A stretch of DNA of 46,734 bases from an uncultured Reyranella sp. (GTDB taxonomy: Bacteria; Pseudomonadota; Alphaproteobacteria; Reyranellales; Reyranellaceae). The notes under the pieces are model-generated. The model was given only the letters and a program-made list of their open reading frames with translations. It did not search any database and had not been told where the DNA came from. Shown piece after piece: positions 9,145-17,096 of the stretch. The DNA is taken from NCBI RefSeq assembly GCF_945957355.1, contig NZ_CAMFKM010000024.1:1-46734 (forward strand), written 5' to 3'. Position 1 is the stretch's first letter. Each line of letters begins with the position of its first letter. The position numbers and the translations under genes are program-made.

Positions 9145-10731
9145 CTACTTCTTGGAGACGTTCCAGAACACCGGCGCCGGGGCGATCAGGTTGCCCTCGA
9201 TGTTGTTGCGGCGCGCCAGCGGCGCGTACCACTGGCCGACGTTGATGTGGGTCGGATGATCGACCCAGTACTTCTGGAGATCCTCGACGATCTGCTTCTG
9301 CTTCGCCGGATCGGTCTCCTTGGCGAACTGGTCGCGGAACTTCTCGATCGTCGCGTCGCACGGCCAGCCGAACATGGCCTTGTCGCACGAGGCGTTGAAG
9401 AAGCCGGCCATCACCGGATTGAGGATGTCGGCCGCCACCCACGAGGTGAGGAAGGCGTGCCAGCCGCCCTGGCTCGGCGGGTCCTTCTTGACGCGGCGCG
9501 CGACCAGCGTCTGCCAGTCCATCGACACCATGTCGACCTTGAAGCCGGCGCGCTCCATCTGCGCCTTGGCGACCGGGGCGAGGTTGGTGAGGACCTGCAG
9601 GTCGGTCGAGTGCATCAGCACGATCGGCGTGCCGTCATAGCCGGCCTCGGTGAGGAGCTGCTTGGCCTTGGCGGCGTTGCCGTTCAGCACGTCGGCCATG
9701 CCGGCGTCGGTCGCCAGCGGCGTGCCGCACACGAACGGCGCCTTGCAGACCTTGTACCACTGCGGATCGCCGATCGTGGCCTTGAGGAAGTCCTCCTGGG
9801 CGAAAGCCACGAACACGGCGTGGCGGACCTTCGCATTGTCGAAGGGCTTGGCCGTGCTGTTGAAGCGGAAGGTGTACTGGTTGCCGGTCGGGTTGCCGTT
9901 CAGCAGGTTGATGTTCTTGTCCTTGGCGAGCAACGGCAGCAGGTCGTGACCCGGCGCCTCGATCATGTCGATCTCGCCGCTCTGCAGGGCTCCGATCTGG
10001 GTTTGCGCGTCCGGCATCGCGATCCACTCGACGCGGTCGACCTTGACGACCTTGCCGCCGGAAAGGCCCGAGGGCGGCTCGGCGCGTGGCTTGTACTTGG
10101 TGTTCTTGACGTAGACGATCTTCTCGCCGGGCTTCCATTCATCGGCCTTGAAGATGAACGGGCCCGAACCGATGACGTCCTCGACCTTGATCTGCTGCAT
10201 CGGGTCGGTTTCGGCCGTCTTCTTCGGCATCATGAACGGCACGTTCGACGACGGCTTGCCGAGCGACTGGAGCACCAGGCCGTACGGCTCCTTCATCTTC
10301 AGCTTGAAGGTCTTGGCGTCGACGACCTCGAGCCCTTCGGCCGACGCCATCAGCTTCTGACCCATCGAATCGCGCGCGGCCCAGCGCTTGATCGAGGCGA
10401 CACAGTCCTCGGCGGTGACCGGCGTGCCGTTATGCCATTCGAGACCGTCGCGCAGCGTGAAGGTCCAGGTCAGCTTGTCGGCGGACACGTCGTACTTGTC
10501 GACCATCTGCGGCTTGACGTCGAACTTCTCGTCCATGGCGAACAGCGTGTCCCACACCATGTAGCCGTGGTTGCGCTGGATGTAGGCCGTGGTCCAGATC
10601 GGATCGAGGATCTTCACGTCCGAATGCATCACGACCTTGAGCGTCTGCGCCTGCACCGGGGCAGTGGCCATGAAGCCGCTGACACTCGCCGCAGCGATGA
10701 CGGCCAACGCCGACTTCCTGAATGAAAACAT
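9145..10731 (-). CDS. Peptide-type ABC substrate-binding protein (family 5), first copy
   Basis: This 528-residue periplasmic binding protein is the first gene of the importer operon. It has a Sec signal peptide (MFSFRKSALAVIAAASVSG, cleavage after PVQAQ near residue 29) and the same family 5 blocks as its neighbour: WTTAYIQRNHGYMVWDTLF, LRDGLEWHNGTPVT and VIGSGPFIF. The ATG at 10731 is preceded by AGGGAGC at good spacing. The gene starts 130 bases after the stop of an unrelated lipoprotein gene, and that gap holds an inverted repeat that may be an operator. Encoding two similar binding proteins ahead of a single permease pair is unusual but known in this transporter family. Confidence 0.93.
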   Translation of the reverse strand: MFSFRKSALAVIAAASVSGFMATAPVQAQTLKVVMHSDVKILDPIWTTAYIQRNHGYMVWDTLFAMDEKFDVKPQMVDKYDVSADKLTWTFTLRDGLEWHNGTPVTAEDCVASIKRWAARDSMGQKLMASAEGLEVVDAKTFKLKMKEPYGLVLQSLGKPSSNVPFMMPKKTAETDPMQQIKVEDVIGSGPFIFKADEWKPGEKIVYVKNTKYKPRAEPPSGLSGGKVVKVDRVEWIAMPDAQTQIGALQSGEIDMIEAPGHDLLPLLAKDKNINLLNGNPTGNQYTFRFNSTAKPFDNAKVRHAVFVAFAQEDFLKATIGDPQWYKVCKAPFVCGTPLATDAGMADVLNGNAAKAKQLLTEAGYDGTPIVLMHSTDLQVLTNLAPVAKAQMERAGFKVDMVSMDWQTLVARRVKKDPPSQGGWHAFLTSWVAADILNPVMAGFFNASCDKAMFGWPCDATIEKFRDQFAKETDPAKQKQIVEDLQKYWVDHPTHINVGQWYAPLARRNNIEGNLIAPAPVFWNVSKK

Positions 10732-10759
10732 GATTTTTTAGCTCCCTGTCTCGCGGCCA

Positions 10760-10789
10760 ATTCTTGCCCTCGCACACGCTTGCAAGAAT
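10760..10789. promoter_or_regulatory. 8-bp inverted repeat upstream of the peptide importer operon
   Basis: ATTCTTGC (10760-10767) and GCAAGAAT (10782-10789) form a perfect inverted repeat around a 14-base spacer, 29 bases before the first binding-protein ATG. Position and symmetry suit a regulator binding site or a 5' UTR hairpin. No regulator gene for this operon is visible in the window. Confidence 0.45.
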
Positions 10790-10861
10790 CGAGCCGCCCC
10801 ACCGGACAGTAGCAACCGGGAACCCCCCTCTGACAAGCCGATTCAGGAGCCGCGCAGAAGG

Positions 10862-11839
10862 TCAGCGGGGCTTGTTGATCGCCTGTTCGAGCAGCTGGAG
10901 CACGCCTTCGGAGGCAGCGGAGGCGACGATGTCGCCGAATCCCGCCCACGATCCTTTCGCCGCGGCGAGCGGCACCGGATTGGACTGCTCGATGTCGCCG
11001 ACATTCTTGCCGGCCGGATCCTTCACGACCCATTTGACGACGAGCCGCGCCATGCGGTCGTCGATCGGGGTCATGTTCACCGTGCCGACCACGGTAAAGG
11101 TACCCTCTTCTGCCTGGTCGACGATCACCAGCTTGCTCGATCCCAGCGCACGGCGCATGCCCGACGTCAGCTGGCGGTTGCCGTCAGATGGCGCCCCGGT
11201 GACCGGTGCCACCAGCACCTTGACCTGCGGTTCGGCGGGCTTGGCGGCAACCGGTGTCGGGGTCGTCGTGCTCGTCGGCACGGCGCCGTCCGGCGGCGGC
11301 GGTGCGGCCGGATCGGCCGGGTATTCGTAGGGAATGGTGACGCCGGCCGCGACCTGTCCCGGAGCCTTCGGAATGAAGTTGGGCGGCTTGCCGATCAGGG
11401 TCGCGACCCGGGGCGCGGCCTGCTGGGCGATGCGCGAGATCAGGCGCTCGGCCTGCTCGGCATAGTCCTCGGGCGGGGCCCGCGTCTTCACGGTCGTCGG
11501 TTCGTCGGTGCGGGGCTTGCCGCGGATGCGCCAGTCGACCTGGATCTCGATCGACATGCCGGCGTCGCGGGTGCTCATCACGCCGTCGACCTGGATCGGC
11601 GCCTCGGCAGGGGCCACGGCAGCCACGATGCCGTAGGACTGGAGTTCGATGGCGAGGGCGGCCGCGACACGTTCACCCATTTCCGGCGGCATGTTGCGCG
11701 GCGGGCTGATCGCGACCTCGGCCTTGTCGCGGATCTGGCGTCCGTAGGAAACCCGGGACGAATCGTGCTCGAACGGCCTCGGGGCTCCGCCGCACGCCGC
11801 GAGGGCGAGCAGGCAGAGCAGCGTCACAACATGGCGCAT
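10862..11839 (-). CDS. Predicted lipoprotein of unknown function
   Basis: The 325-residue product begins with a short signal peptide ending in the lipobox LALAAC, so the mature protein would start at Cys16 and be lipidated. The mature part has an N-terminal domain (about residues 30-155), a proline/threonine-rich linker (about 165-205, PPPPDGAVPTSTTT), and a C-terminal domain (about 206-325) with VKVLVAPVTGAPSDGN and MARLVVKWVVKDPAGK. These two stretches suggest two related alpha/beta domains like those of outer-membrane-associated lipoproteins, but I do not recognise a named family. It follows pgeF on the same strand after 54 bases. Lgt, which would lipidate it, is encoded three genes upstream. 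Confidence 0.75.
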   Translation of the reverse strand: MRHVVTLLCLLALAACGGAPRPFEHDSSRVSYGRQIRDKAEVAISPPRNMPPEMGERVAAALAIELQSYGIVAAVAPAEAPIQVDGVMSTRDAGMSIEIQVDWRIRGKPRTDEPTTVKTRAPPEDYAEQAERLISRIAQQAAPRVATLIGKPPNFIPKAPGQVAAGVTIPYEYPADPAAPPPPDGAVPTSTTTPTPVAAKPAEPQVKVLVAPVTGAPSDGNRQLTSGMRRALGSSKLVIVDQAEEGTFTVVGTVNMTPIDDRMARLVVKWVVKDPAGKNVGDIEQSNPVPLAAAKGSWAGFGDIVASAASEGVLQLLEQAINKPR

Positions 11840-11892
11840 GTCGCGATGACCCCGAGCAGGCAGCAGACCATCAGGAAGTAGAAATAGGGCAC
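11824..11892 (-). CDS. Possible 22-residue hydrophobic peptide between pgeF and the lipoprotein gene
   Basis: A GTG two bases after the pgeF stop opens a short frame that reads VPYFYFLMVCCLLGVIATCA and ends ML-stop, overlapping the first codons of the lipoprotein gene. Every residue from 2 on suits a single membrane span, with three cysteines. No clear ribosome binding site is seen, so it would rely on coupling to pgeF. It may be chance, because GC-rich hydrophobic frames are common. Confidence 0.2.
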   Translation of the reverse strand: MPYFYFLMVCCLLGVIATCAML

Positions 11893-11893
11893 G

Positions 11894-12661
11894 TCAGGGC
11901 GCGAGGGCGATCGCCGACAGGCCGCGCCCGTAGTCGCGCACGCCCTGGAGCGTATTGCGGCGATAGCTGAAGAAATCGTCGGTGCCGCTCAGCGTGTCGT
12001 GGCCGGTGGCGGTGACGGCGACGCCATTGCGGGCAATGCGGTGCACGAGATAGCCGGGCAGGTCGAACATGAAATGCCCGGCGCGCGTGGCGGTCCGGAA
12101 GAAGGCGGCGTTCGCCTCGTCCTGCGCCAGGAACGGTGCGGGAAATTCGGGCCCGACCTCATAGGATTCCGGCCCGATGCAGGGACCGACAACGACCCGG
12201 ATGCGCTCGCGCCGTGCGCCGAGCTTCTCCATTGCCGCGATCGTCGTGTCGACGACGCCGCCCAGCGCGCCCTTCCAGCCGGCATGCGCCGCGCCGATCA
12301 CCGAGGCTTCGCCATCGGCCAGCAGCACCGGCGCGCAGTCGGCCGCCAGCACGCCCAGCACCACGCCCGGCCGGTCGGTCACGAGACCGTCGGCCTTCGG
12401 CGCGCCGGGCGAACTCCAGCGCTCGTCCGCGACGGTGAGCACGTCGGTCGAATGGGTCTGGTGGACGGTCTGCAGGTCAGGCTCGCCGAGGCCGAACTGC
12501 TCCGCCACGCGGCGGCGGTTCTCGCGCACGTTGTCGGGCGAATCCCCCGACCCGTAGCCGCAGTTCAGCGAGGAATAGAGACCGCTGCTGACCCCGCCCC
12601 GGCGGGTGAAGAAGCGGTGTTGCACCCCGTCGAGGGCGGCGAGGGTCTGGGACTGGATCAT
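11894..12661 (-). CDS. pgeF: Purine nucleoside phosphorylase / multicopper-like laccase-domain protein (PgeF, YfiH family)
   Basis: This 255-residue cytosolic protein is of the DUF152/YfiH family. Members bind zinc or copper through two His and one Cys; here these fit H in VHQTHST near residue 67, C in AADCAPVLL near 105 and H in AHAGWKGA near 122. Known family activities include adenosine deamination and purine nucleoside phosphorolysis, and in E. coli removal of mis-incorporated L-Ser from a peptidoglycan precursor. The N-terminal HRFFTRRGGVSSGLY is a family hallmark. Its ATG directly abuts the TAA of the methyltransferase gene (TAAATG), indicating a co-translated lgt-methyltransferase-pgeF unit, an order common in alphaproteobacteria. 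Confidence 0.92.
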   Translation of the reverse strand: MIQSQTLAALDGVQHRFFTRRGGVSSGLYSSLNCGYGSGDSPDNVRENRRRVAEQFGLGEPDLQTVHQTHSTDVLTVADERWSSPGAPKADGLVTDRPGVVLGVLAADCAPVLLADGEASVIGAAHAGWKGALGGVVDTTIAAMEKLGARRERIRVVVGPCIGPESYEVGPEFPAPFLAQDEANAAFFRTATRAGHFMFDLPGYLVHRIARNGVAVTATGHDTLSGTDDFFSYRRNTLQGVRDYGRGLSAIALAP

Positions 12662-13753
12662 TTATTGGTCCGAGAGGGCTTCGTCCGAGGGGATGTCCGT
12701 AAAGCCGGCTGGTGGAGCGCTCTTGCCGTCGCCGAGGGCCAGCACGCGGAACAGGGTGCCCATTTGCTCGGGCGCGATCAAGCGAGCCGATGCCGCATCG
12801 ATGGCATCGGCCTGCGCCGCTTTTGCATTGCGCTTCAATGCCTGTGCACGTTCGAGGAGACCGAGGCGGCGCAGGAATTCACCCTGGCCCACGGGCCCGA
12901 AGGCAGGCACGCCGGCCGCCGCCGCGAGGGCCGCGAAGTCGACATGGGCGCTGAGATCGGTCTCGCCGGGGCGGTCGAGAATGCCTGCCCCCTGATGGCG
13001 ACGCACCGCCTGCAGCGAGGCGGCGCGGCCCGCGCTCTCCAGCCCGTAGTCGATGATGAGCGCCCATCCGCCGTCTCGGGCGATGCGCGTGCCGATGGCG
13101 CCCGCCAGGGCCCGTCCGGCCTCGCTGAGTTCCGCTTCGGCGCCTTCGTCGGCTTCCGCCAACAGCGAGGCGAAGGGCGTGGTGCCCGGCGCCAGGGCCA
13201 GTCGCAGCCCGCCCTGCTCGTCGAGGCCGACCATGCGCTCGCGCCAGCCCTTGGCCGTGCGGTGGAACTGCCGCACAGGCAGCGCATCGAAGAATTCGTT
13301 GGCGACCAGCAACAGCGGCCCTGCGGGGACCTCGTCGAAGCGCTCGTGCCAGGTCGGATTGTACGCGTGCAGGGCGGCGCGCTGGGCCTCGCGCATCGGC
13401 GCATTGGTGTCGACGAGATGCAGGTCGATCGCGGCGTGGAAGCCCGGCACGCCGCGCGTCGCGCGTAGCGCGTCGGCCATCAGCGTGCCGCGGCCGGGCC
13501 CGAGTTCGACCAGCCGCACGGGCGACGGACGGCCCATCGCCAGCCAGCGTTCCGCCAGCCAGGCGCCGATCAGCTCGCCGAACATCTGCGAGATCTCGGG
13601 CGCGGTGGTGAAGTCGCCGGCGGCGCCGACCGGTACGGCGCGGCGGTAGTAGCCCAGCCGCGGATGGCCCAGCGCCTCGGCCATGAAGTCGGCGAGCGAG
13701 ATCGGCCCGGTGAGCGCGATGCGGCGCGCGATCAGCCCGCCGAGTTCGGTCAC
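12662..13753 (-). CDS. MidA/NDUFAF7-type SAM-dependent methyltransferase
   Basis: This 363-residue protein is of the COG1565 family. It has IARRIALTGPISLADFM at the N-terminus, HPRLGYY near residue 30, GDFTTAPEISQMFGE near 46, the SAM-binding motif VELGPGRGTL near 83 and ANEFFDALPVRQFH near 152, as in mitochondrial NDUFAF7, which methylates an arginine of a complex I subunit. The bacterial substrate is not established. The frame is open further upstream, but the GTG at 13753, overlapping the lgt stop as GTGA, gives the family N-terminus; the longer form would overlap lgt by over 300 bases. It sits between lgt and pgeF in one unit. Confidence 0.9.
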   Translation of the reverse strand: MTELGGLIARRIALTGPISLADFMAEALGHPRLGYYRRAVPVGAAGDFTTAPEISQMFGELIGAWLAERWLAMGRPSPVRLVELGPGRGTLMADALRATRGVPGFHAAIDLHLVDTNAPMREAQRAALHAYNPTWHERFDEVPAGPLLLVANEFFDALPVRQFHRTAKGWRERMVGLDEQGGLRLALAPGTTPFASLLAEADEGAEAELSEAGRALAGAIGTRIARDGGWALIIDYGLESAGRAASLQAVRRHQGAGILDRPGETDLSAHVDFAALAAAAGVPAFGPVGQGEFLRRLGLLERAQALKRNAKAAQADAIDAASARLIAPEQMGTLFRVLALGDGKSAPPAGFTDIPSDEALSDQ

Positions 13754-14592
13754 GGCAGTGCGGGCTTCCGGTAGGCGCGCAGGATCAGCCAGGCGCCGAA
13801 CAGCAGCACGGGCATCGACAGCACCATGCCCATGCTGAGCCAGTTCGTGCCGAGCAGGAACCCCAGGAACGAGTCGGGCTCGCGGAAGAGTTCGCCCACG
13901 ATGCGGGCGAGGCCGTACCCGGCACAGAACACGCCGGTCAGCAGGCCGGGCCGGCGGCGGCCCTCGGTGAGCTTCCACACCGCGACCACGACCAGGGTCA
14001 GTAGCACGCCCTCGAAGAAGGCCTGGTAGAGCTGGCTGGGATGGCGCGGCAGGGGGCCGCCGCGCGGAAACACCATGGCCCACGGCACGTCGCTGATCCT
14101 GCCCCACAGCTCGCCGTTGATGAAGTTGGCGAGGCGGCCGAAGAACAGGCCGAGCGGCGCCACGAGCGCCACCAGGTCCGACAGCATGAAGGGGTCGGTC
14201 TGGTTACGCCGCGCGAAGAGAAGAATGGCGGCGATGACGCCGAGCAGCCCGCCGTGGAACGACATGCCGCCCTCCCACAGGGTGAGCGCGGCCAGCGGAT
14301 GCTGCAGATAGAAGCCCGGCTTGTAGAACAGCACGTAGCCCAGCCGTCCGCCGAGGATGACGCCGAGCGCCGCCCACAGCAGGAAGTCGTCGATCTTGAG
14401 CGGCGACAGCACCTTGGGCGGCTGCTCGCAGACGCGCCGCATGACCTGCCAGCCGATCACCAGGCCCGCGATATAGGCCAGCGCATACCAGCGGATGGCG
14501 AAGGGTCCCAGCTGGACCAGGACGGGATCGATCTCCGGATAGGGGATCGCCAGGGGAAGCGCGGCCAGGAGGATGGCGGGAAGGGTGCTCAT
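13750..14592 (-). CDS. lgt: Prolipoprotein diacylglyceryl transferase
   Basis: Lgt transfers diacylglycerol from phosphatidylglycerol to the lipobox cysteine of prolipoproteins in the inner membrane. The 280-residue product has about seven membrane segments and the family motifs: RWYALAYIAG near residue 34, GGRLGYVLFY near 81, the GMSFHGG loop near 109, and the signature GRLANFINGELWGR near 152 with its essential arginine and asparagine. HPSQLYQ, near 185, is also strongly conserved. An AAGGG lies before the ATG. A terminator-like hairpin upstream separates it from the YbjN-family gene, so it likely has its own promoter and leads the lgt-methyltransferase-pgeF group. Confidence 0.96.
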   Translation of the reverse strand: MSTLPAILLAALPLAIPYPEIDPVLVQLGPFAIRWYALAYIAGLVIGWQVMRRVCEQPPKVLSPLKIDDFLLWAALGVILGGRLGYVLFYKPGFYLQHPLAALTLWEGGMSFHGGLLGVIAAILLFARRNQTDPFMLSDLVALVAPLGLFFGRLANFINGELWGRISDVPWAMVFPRGGPLPRHPSQLYQAFFEGVLLTLVVVAVWKLTEGRRRPGLLTGVFCAGYGLARIVGELFREPDSFLGFLLGTNWLSMGMVLSMPVLLFGAWLILRAYRKPALP

Positions 14593-14636
14593 GAAGGCGA
14601 CCCTTATAGCGGGGGAATCGCGTCCCTAAAATCGTC

Positions 14637-14666
14637 GCGGCGCCGATCCGGGGGGATCGGCGCCGC
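14637..14666 (-). terminator. Rho-independent terminator after the YbjN-family gene
   Basis: A perfect 13-bp GC-rich stem (14637-14649 with 14654-14666) has a 4-base loop. Read on the minus strand it is followed within four bases by ATTTTAGG, a short U-run. It lies 65 bases after the stop at 14732 and ahead of lgt. Confidence 0.75.
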
Positions 14667-14731
14667 TGGGACTATCCGAACGAGGTTTTATTGGTTTTAG
14701 CGAGAGGGGGCGTCGGAAGGTCCTTTTCGGT

Positions 14732-15241
14732 TCAGGCTTCGCCGACCGTCTCCAGGATGGAGGCGGTCAACGCGTCGGCGGGGCTCTTGCCGGCCCAGAC
14801 GACGTACTGAAAGGCGGGATAGAAGCGCTCGCTTTCGGTGATCGCCACCTCGACGAGGTCGTTCAGCTGCTCGGCCATCAACCCCTTGGTCCCGCGCAGC
14901 GGGATGGCGTGGCGGAACATCGGCAGGCCTTCCTCGGTCCACAGATCGAAGTGACCCAGCCACATCTTCTCGTTGATCAGGGCGAGCAGCCCGTGAATGT
15001 CCGAATGCCGTTCGGTCGGAATGCGAACGTCGTAGGCGCAGGTGAAATGCAGCGCCTCGACATCGTCGCGCCAGCTGAAGAACATGCGGTAGTCGCACCA
15101 GCGGCCGGCGACCTCGACGGCGATTTCCCGGTCCGAGGTCCGGTCGAAGGGCCAGTCGTTGGCGGAAACGACCTTCTCGATCATTTCGAGCGGATTGAGA
15201 TCAGACTTCAAACGTGTCCGCTCATGTCGAGATAACGCCAT
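14732..15241 (-). CDS. YbjN domain-containing protein
   Basis: This 169-residue protein matches the alphaproteobacterial YbjN (T3SS chaperone-like fold) group: NPLEMIEKVVSANDWPFDR at residues 16-34, DREIAVEVAGRWCDY, FSWRDDVEALHFTCAYD near 55-71, and a C-terminal FYPAFQYVVWAGK. Family members are small cytosolic proteins with a fold like type III secretion chaperones; E. coli YbjN affects motility and stress phenotypes but its biochemical role is unknown. The ATG at 15241 has GGGGAG at proper spacing; the in-frame extension to 15370 lacks family similarity. In many Rhodospirillales this gene is next to proC, whereas here proC is some 15 kb away. Confidence 0.85.
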   Translation of the reverse strand: MALSRHERTRLKSDLNPLEMIEKVVSANDWPFDRTSDREIAVEVAGRWCDYRMFFSWRDDVEALHFTCAYDVRIPTERHSDIHGLLALINEKMWLGHFDLWTEEGLPMFRHAIPLRGTKGLMAEQLNDLVEVAITESERFYPAFQYVVWAGKSPADALTASILETVGEA

Positions 15242-15544
15242 AGAGCTACTCCCCAACCATTCCGCCGTGCGGCTACGCAGAGCCATTCTTGAGGCGGGTG
15301 GCCGACATATCGTGGTGGGCACCCAACAACCCACTAGCGCTAGCCTGCCAAAGGATATCTCCCCGCGCAATAAGAAATGGCCGTGTAAAACGGGGAAAGA
15401 GTCAGGGATTCCATGAATTTAATCCCCAACGTTAAGATTCGAGTCCGGCGATTCCGCAGAACGATTCGGGGGAATCTGCCGAAAAATTGAGCAAATGACT
15501 CGTCGGTCGCTGGATTTCGCGGGATTTGTGCAGGTTCCGGGCGA

Positions 15545-15561
15545 TTGGCACACCGCTTGCC
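15545..15561 (+). promoter_or_regulatory. Sigma-54 (RpoN) promoter of the cyanate operon
   Basis: TTGGCACACCGCTTGCC matches the consensus YTGGCACRNNNNTTGCW at all but the last base. The invariant GG (15547-15548) and GC (15559-15560) are exactly ten bases apart. Transcription would start near 15572, leaving about 54 bases of leader before the ATG at 15626. An NtrC-type activator is expected; I could not find a convincing enhancer site in 15242-15540, a 300-base gap otherwise holding only the divergent YbjN leader. Confidence 0.8.
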
Positions 15562-15625
15562 TTTGCAGCCTCCAAGCGCGCCCGGCACCAAGACGTGCCG
15601 ACGCCAAGACCTGGAGGAGGCTTCG

Positions 15626-16993
15626 ATGTTCAAGGACCCGTTCGATCCCAAGGCCTTGCTGGGTCGAGGTGGCTGCAGCTGCGGTGGCAACCATGCCCAG
15701 GCCGACCATGCCCGCCTGACCGCGGCGCCCGCGCCGTCTGGGGAGGAGGACCGCTGGAACCGGGTGGTCGATGCCGCCGTCCTGCGCGCGGTGTTCCCGG
15801 TCGACGCCCAGCGCCGCCAGTTCCTGAAGACGGTCGGCGCGGCCACCGCGATGGCCGCCATTTCGTCCGTCCTGCCACTCGGCGCGGCGCGCGAGGCCTT
15901 TGCCCAGGGAGGCGCGCCGGAGAAGAAGGACCTGAAGGTCGGCTTCATCCCGATCACCTGTGCCACGCCGATCATCATGGCCCATCCGATGGGCTTCTAT
16001 TCCAAGCAGGGGCTGAACGTCGAAGTCGTGAAGACCGCAGGCTGGGCGGTGATCCGCGACAAGTCCCTGGCGAAGGAATACGACGCCTCGCACATGCTCT
16101 CGCCGATGCCGCTCGCGATCTCGCTGGGCGTCGGCTCGAATCCGGTGCCGTGGACGATGCCGGCGATCGAAAACATCAACGGCCAGGCGATCACCCTCGC
16201 CAACAAGCACAAGGACAAGCGCAACCCGAAGGACTGGAAGGGCTTCCGCTTCGCCGTCCCGTTCGACTATTCGATGCACAACTACCTGCTGCGCTACTAC
16301 GTGGCGGAGGCGGGCCTCGATCCCGACAAGGACATTTCGATCCGCTCGGTGCCGCCGCCGGAAATGGTGGCCAACCTGCGCGCCGACAATCTCGACGGCT
16401 ATCTCGGCCCCGATCCGTTCAACCAGCGTGCCGTGTACGATGGCGTGGGCTTCATCCATATCCTGACGAAGGAGATGTGGGACGGCCATCCCTGCTGCGC
16501 CTTCGCCGTCAGCAAGGAATTTGCCACCCAGAATCCGAACTCCTATCGCGCACTGCTAAAGGCGATCATCGACGCCACCGCCTATGCGCAGAAGCAGGAG
16601 AACCGCAAGGAGATCGCCAAGGCGATCGCGCCGCAGAACTACCTGAACCAGCCCGAGACGGTGCTGGAGCAGATCCTCACCGGCACCTATGCCGACGGTC
16701 TCGGCGGGGTGAAGAAGGATCCCAATCGCATCGGCTTCGATCCCTTCCCGTGGAACCAGTTCGCCATCTGGATCCTGACCCAGATGAAGCGCTGGGGGCA
16801 GCTCAAGGCCGATGTCGACTATGCCAAGGTCGCCCAGGAGGTTTTCCTCGCCACCGATACCGCCAGCATGATGAAGGAGATGGGCCTCACCCCGCCCGAT
16901 CCGTCGAAGAAGACGATCGTGGTCATGGGCAAGCCCTTCGATCCGGCCAAGCCCGCCGAGTACGTGAACAGCTTCGCCATCAAGCGGACCTGA
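15626..16993 (+). CDS. CmpA/NrtA-type ABC substrate-binding protein (cyanate/nitrate), Tat-exported
   Basis: This 455-residue protein captures the anion for the ABC importer encoded next. The mature part has LKVGFIPITCATPIIMAHP near residue 100, DYSMHNYLLRYY near 213 and GYLGPDPFNQRAVYDG near 256, the hallmarks of nitrate/cyanate/bicarbonate binding proteins. A twin-arginine motif (QRRQFLK, residues 62-68) followed by a hydrophobic stretch ending AFAQG near 94 indicates Tat export. Before it lies a 60-residue extension with a Cys cluster, GCSCGGNH at 16-23. A GGAGG precedes the ATG at 15626; the longer in-frame ATG at 15545 falls inside the sigma-54 promoter and is rejected. Cyanase in the same operon points to cyanate as ligand. 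Confidence 0.9.
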   Translation: MFKDPFDPKALLGRGGCSCGGNHAQADHARLTAAPAPSGEEDRWNRVVDAAVLRAVFPVDAQRRQFLKTVGAATAMAAISSVLPLGAAREAFAQGGAPEKKDLKVGFIPITCATPIIMAHPMGFYSKQGLNVEVVKTAGWAVIRDKSLAKEYDASHMLSPMPLAISLGVGSNPVPWTMPAIENINGQAITLANKHKDKRNPKDWKGFRFAVPFDYSMHNYLLRYYVAEAGLDPDKDISIRSVPPPEMVANLRADNLDGYLGPDPFNQRAVYDGVGFIHILTKEMWDGHPCCAFAVSKEFATQNPNSYRALLKAIIDATAYAQKQENRKEIAKAIAPQNYLNQPETVLEQILTGTYADGLGGVKKDPNRIGFDPFPWNQFAIWILTQMKRWGQLKADVDYAKVAQEVFLATDTASMMKEMGLTPPDPSKKTIVVMGKPFDPAKPAEYVNSFAIKRT

Positions 16994-17015
16994 TGATGAT
17001 GAGACAGTATCAATT

Positions 17016-17095
17016 GCTGGGGGCGCGCGACTCCAGTCGCGCGTCATGCTTGGCGGTCAAAGAAGATCGCGCCACTGGAGTGGCGCGCCCCCAGC
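17016..17095. repeat. 80-bp compound palindrome between binding-protein and permease genes
   Basis: Outer arms GCTGGGGGCGCGC (17016-17028) and its exact complement (17083-17095) enclose two self-complementary segments: 17024-17043, with arms CGCGCGACT/AGTCGCGCG, and 17068-17087, with arms CGCGCCACT/AGTGGCGCG. This REP/MITE-like structure ends one base before the permease ATG, taking the place where a ribosome binding site would be. It could form a long RNA hairpin separating binding-protein expression from permease expression. Confidence 0.8.
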
Positions 17096-17096
17096 C

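Noticed and set aside
7455..10725. Two long plus-strand frames opposite the tandem binding-protein genes
   Set aside because: Antisense shadows of well-supported genes; their mutual likeness only reflects the paralogy of the two SBPs.
15242..15540. NtrC enhancer sites upstream of the sigma-54 promoter
   Set aside because: Looked for paired TGCACC/GGTGCA-like half sites; only an isolated TGTGCA near 15527 was found.
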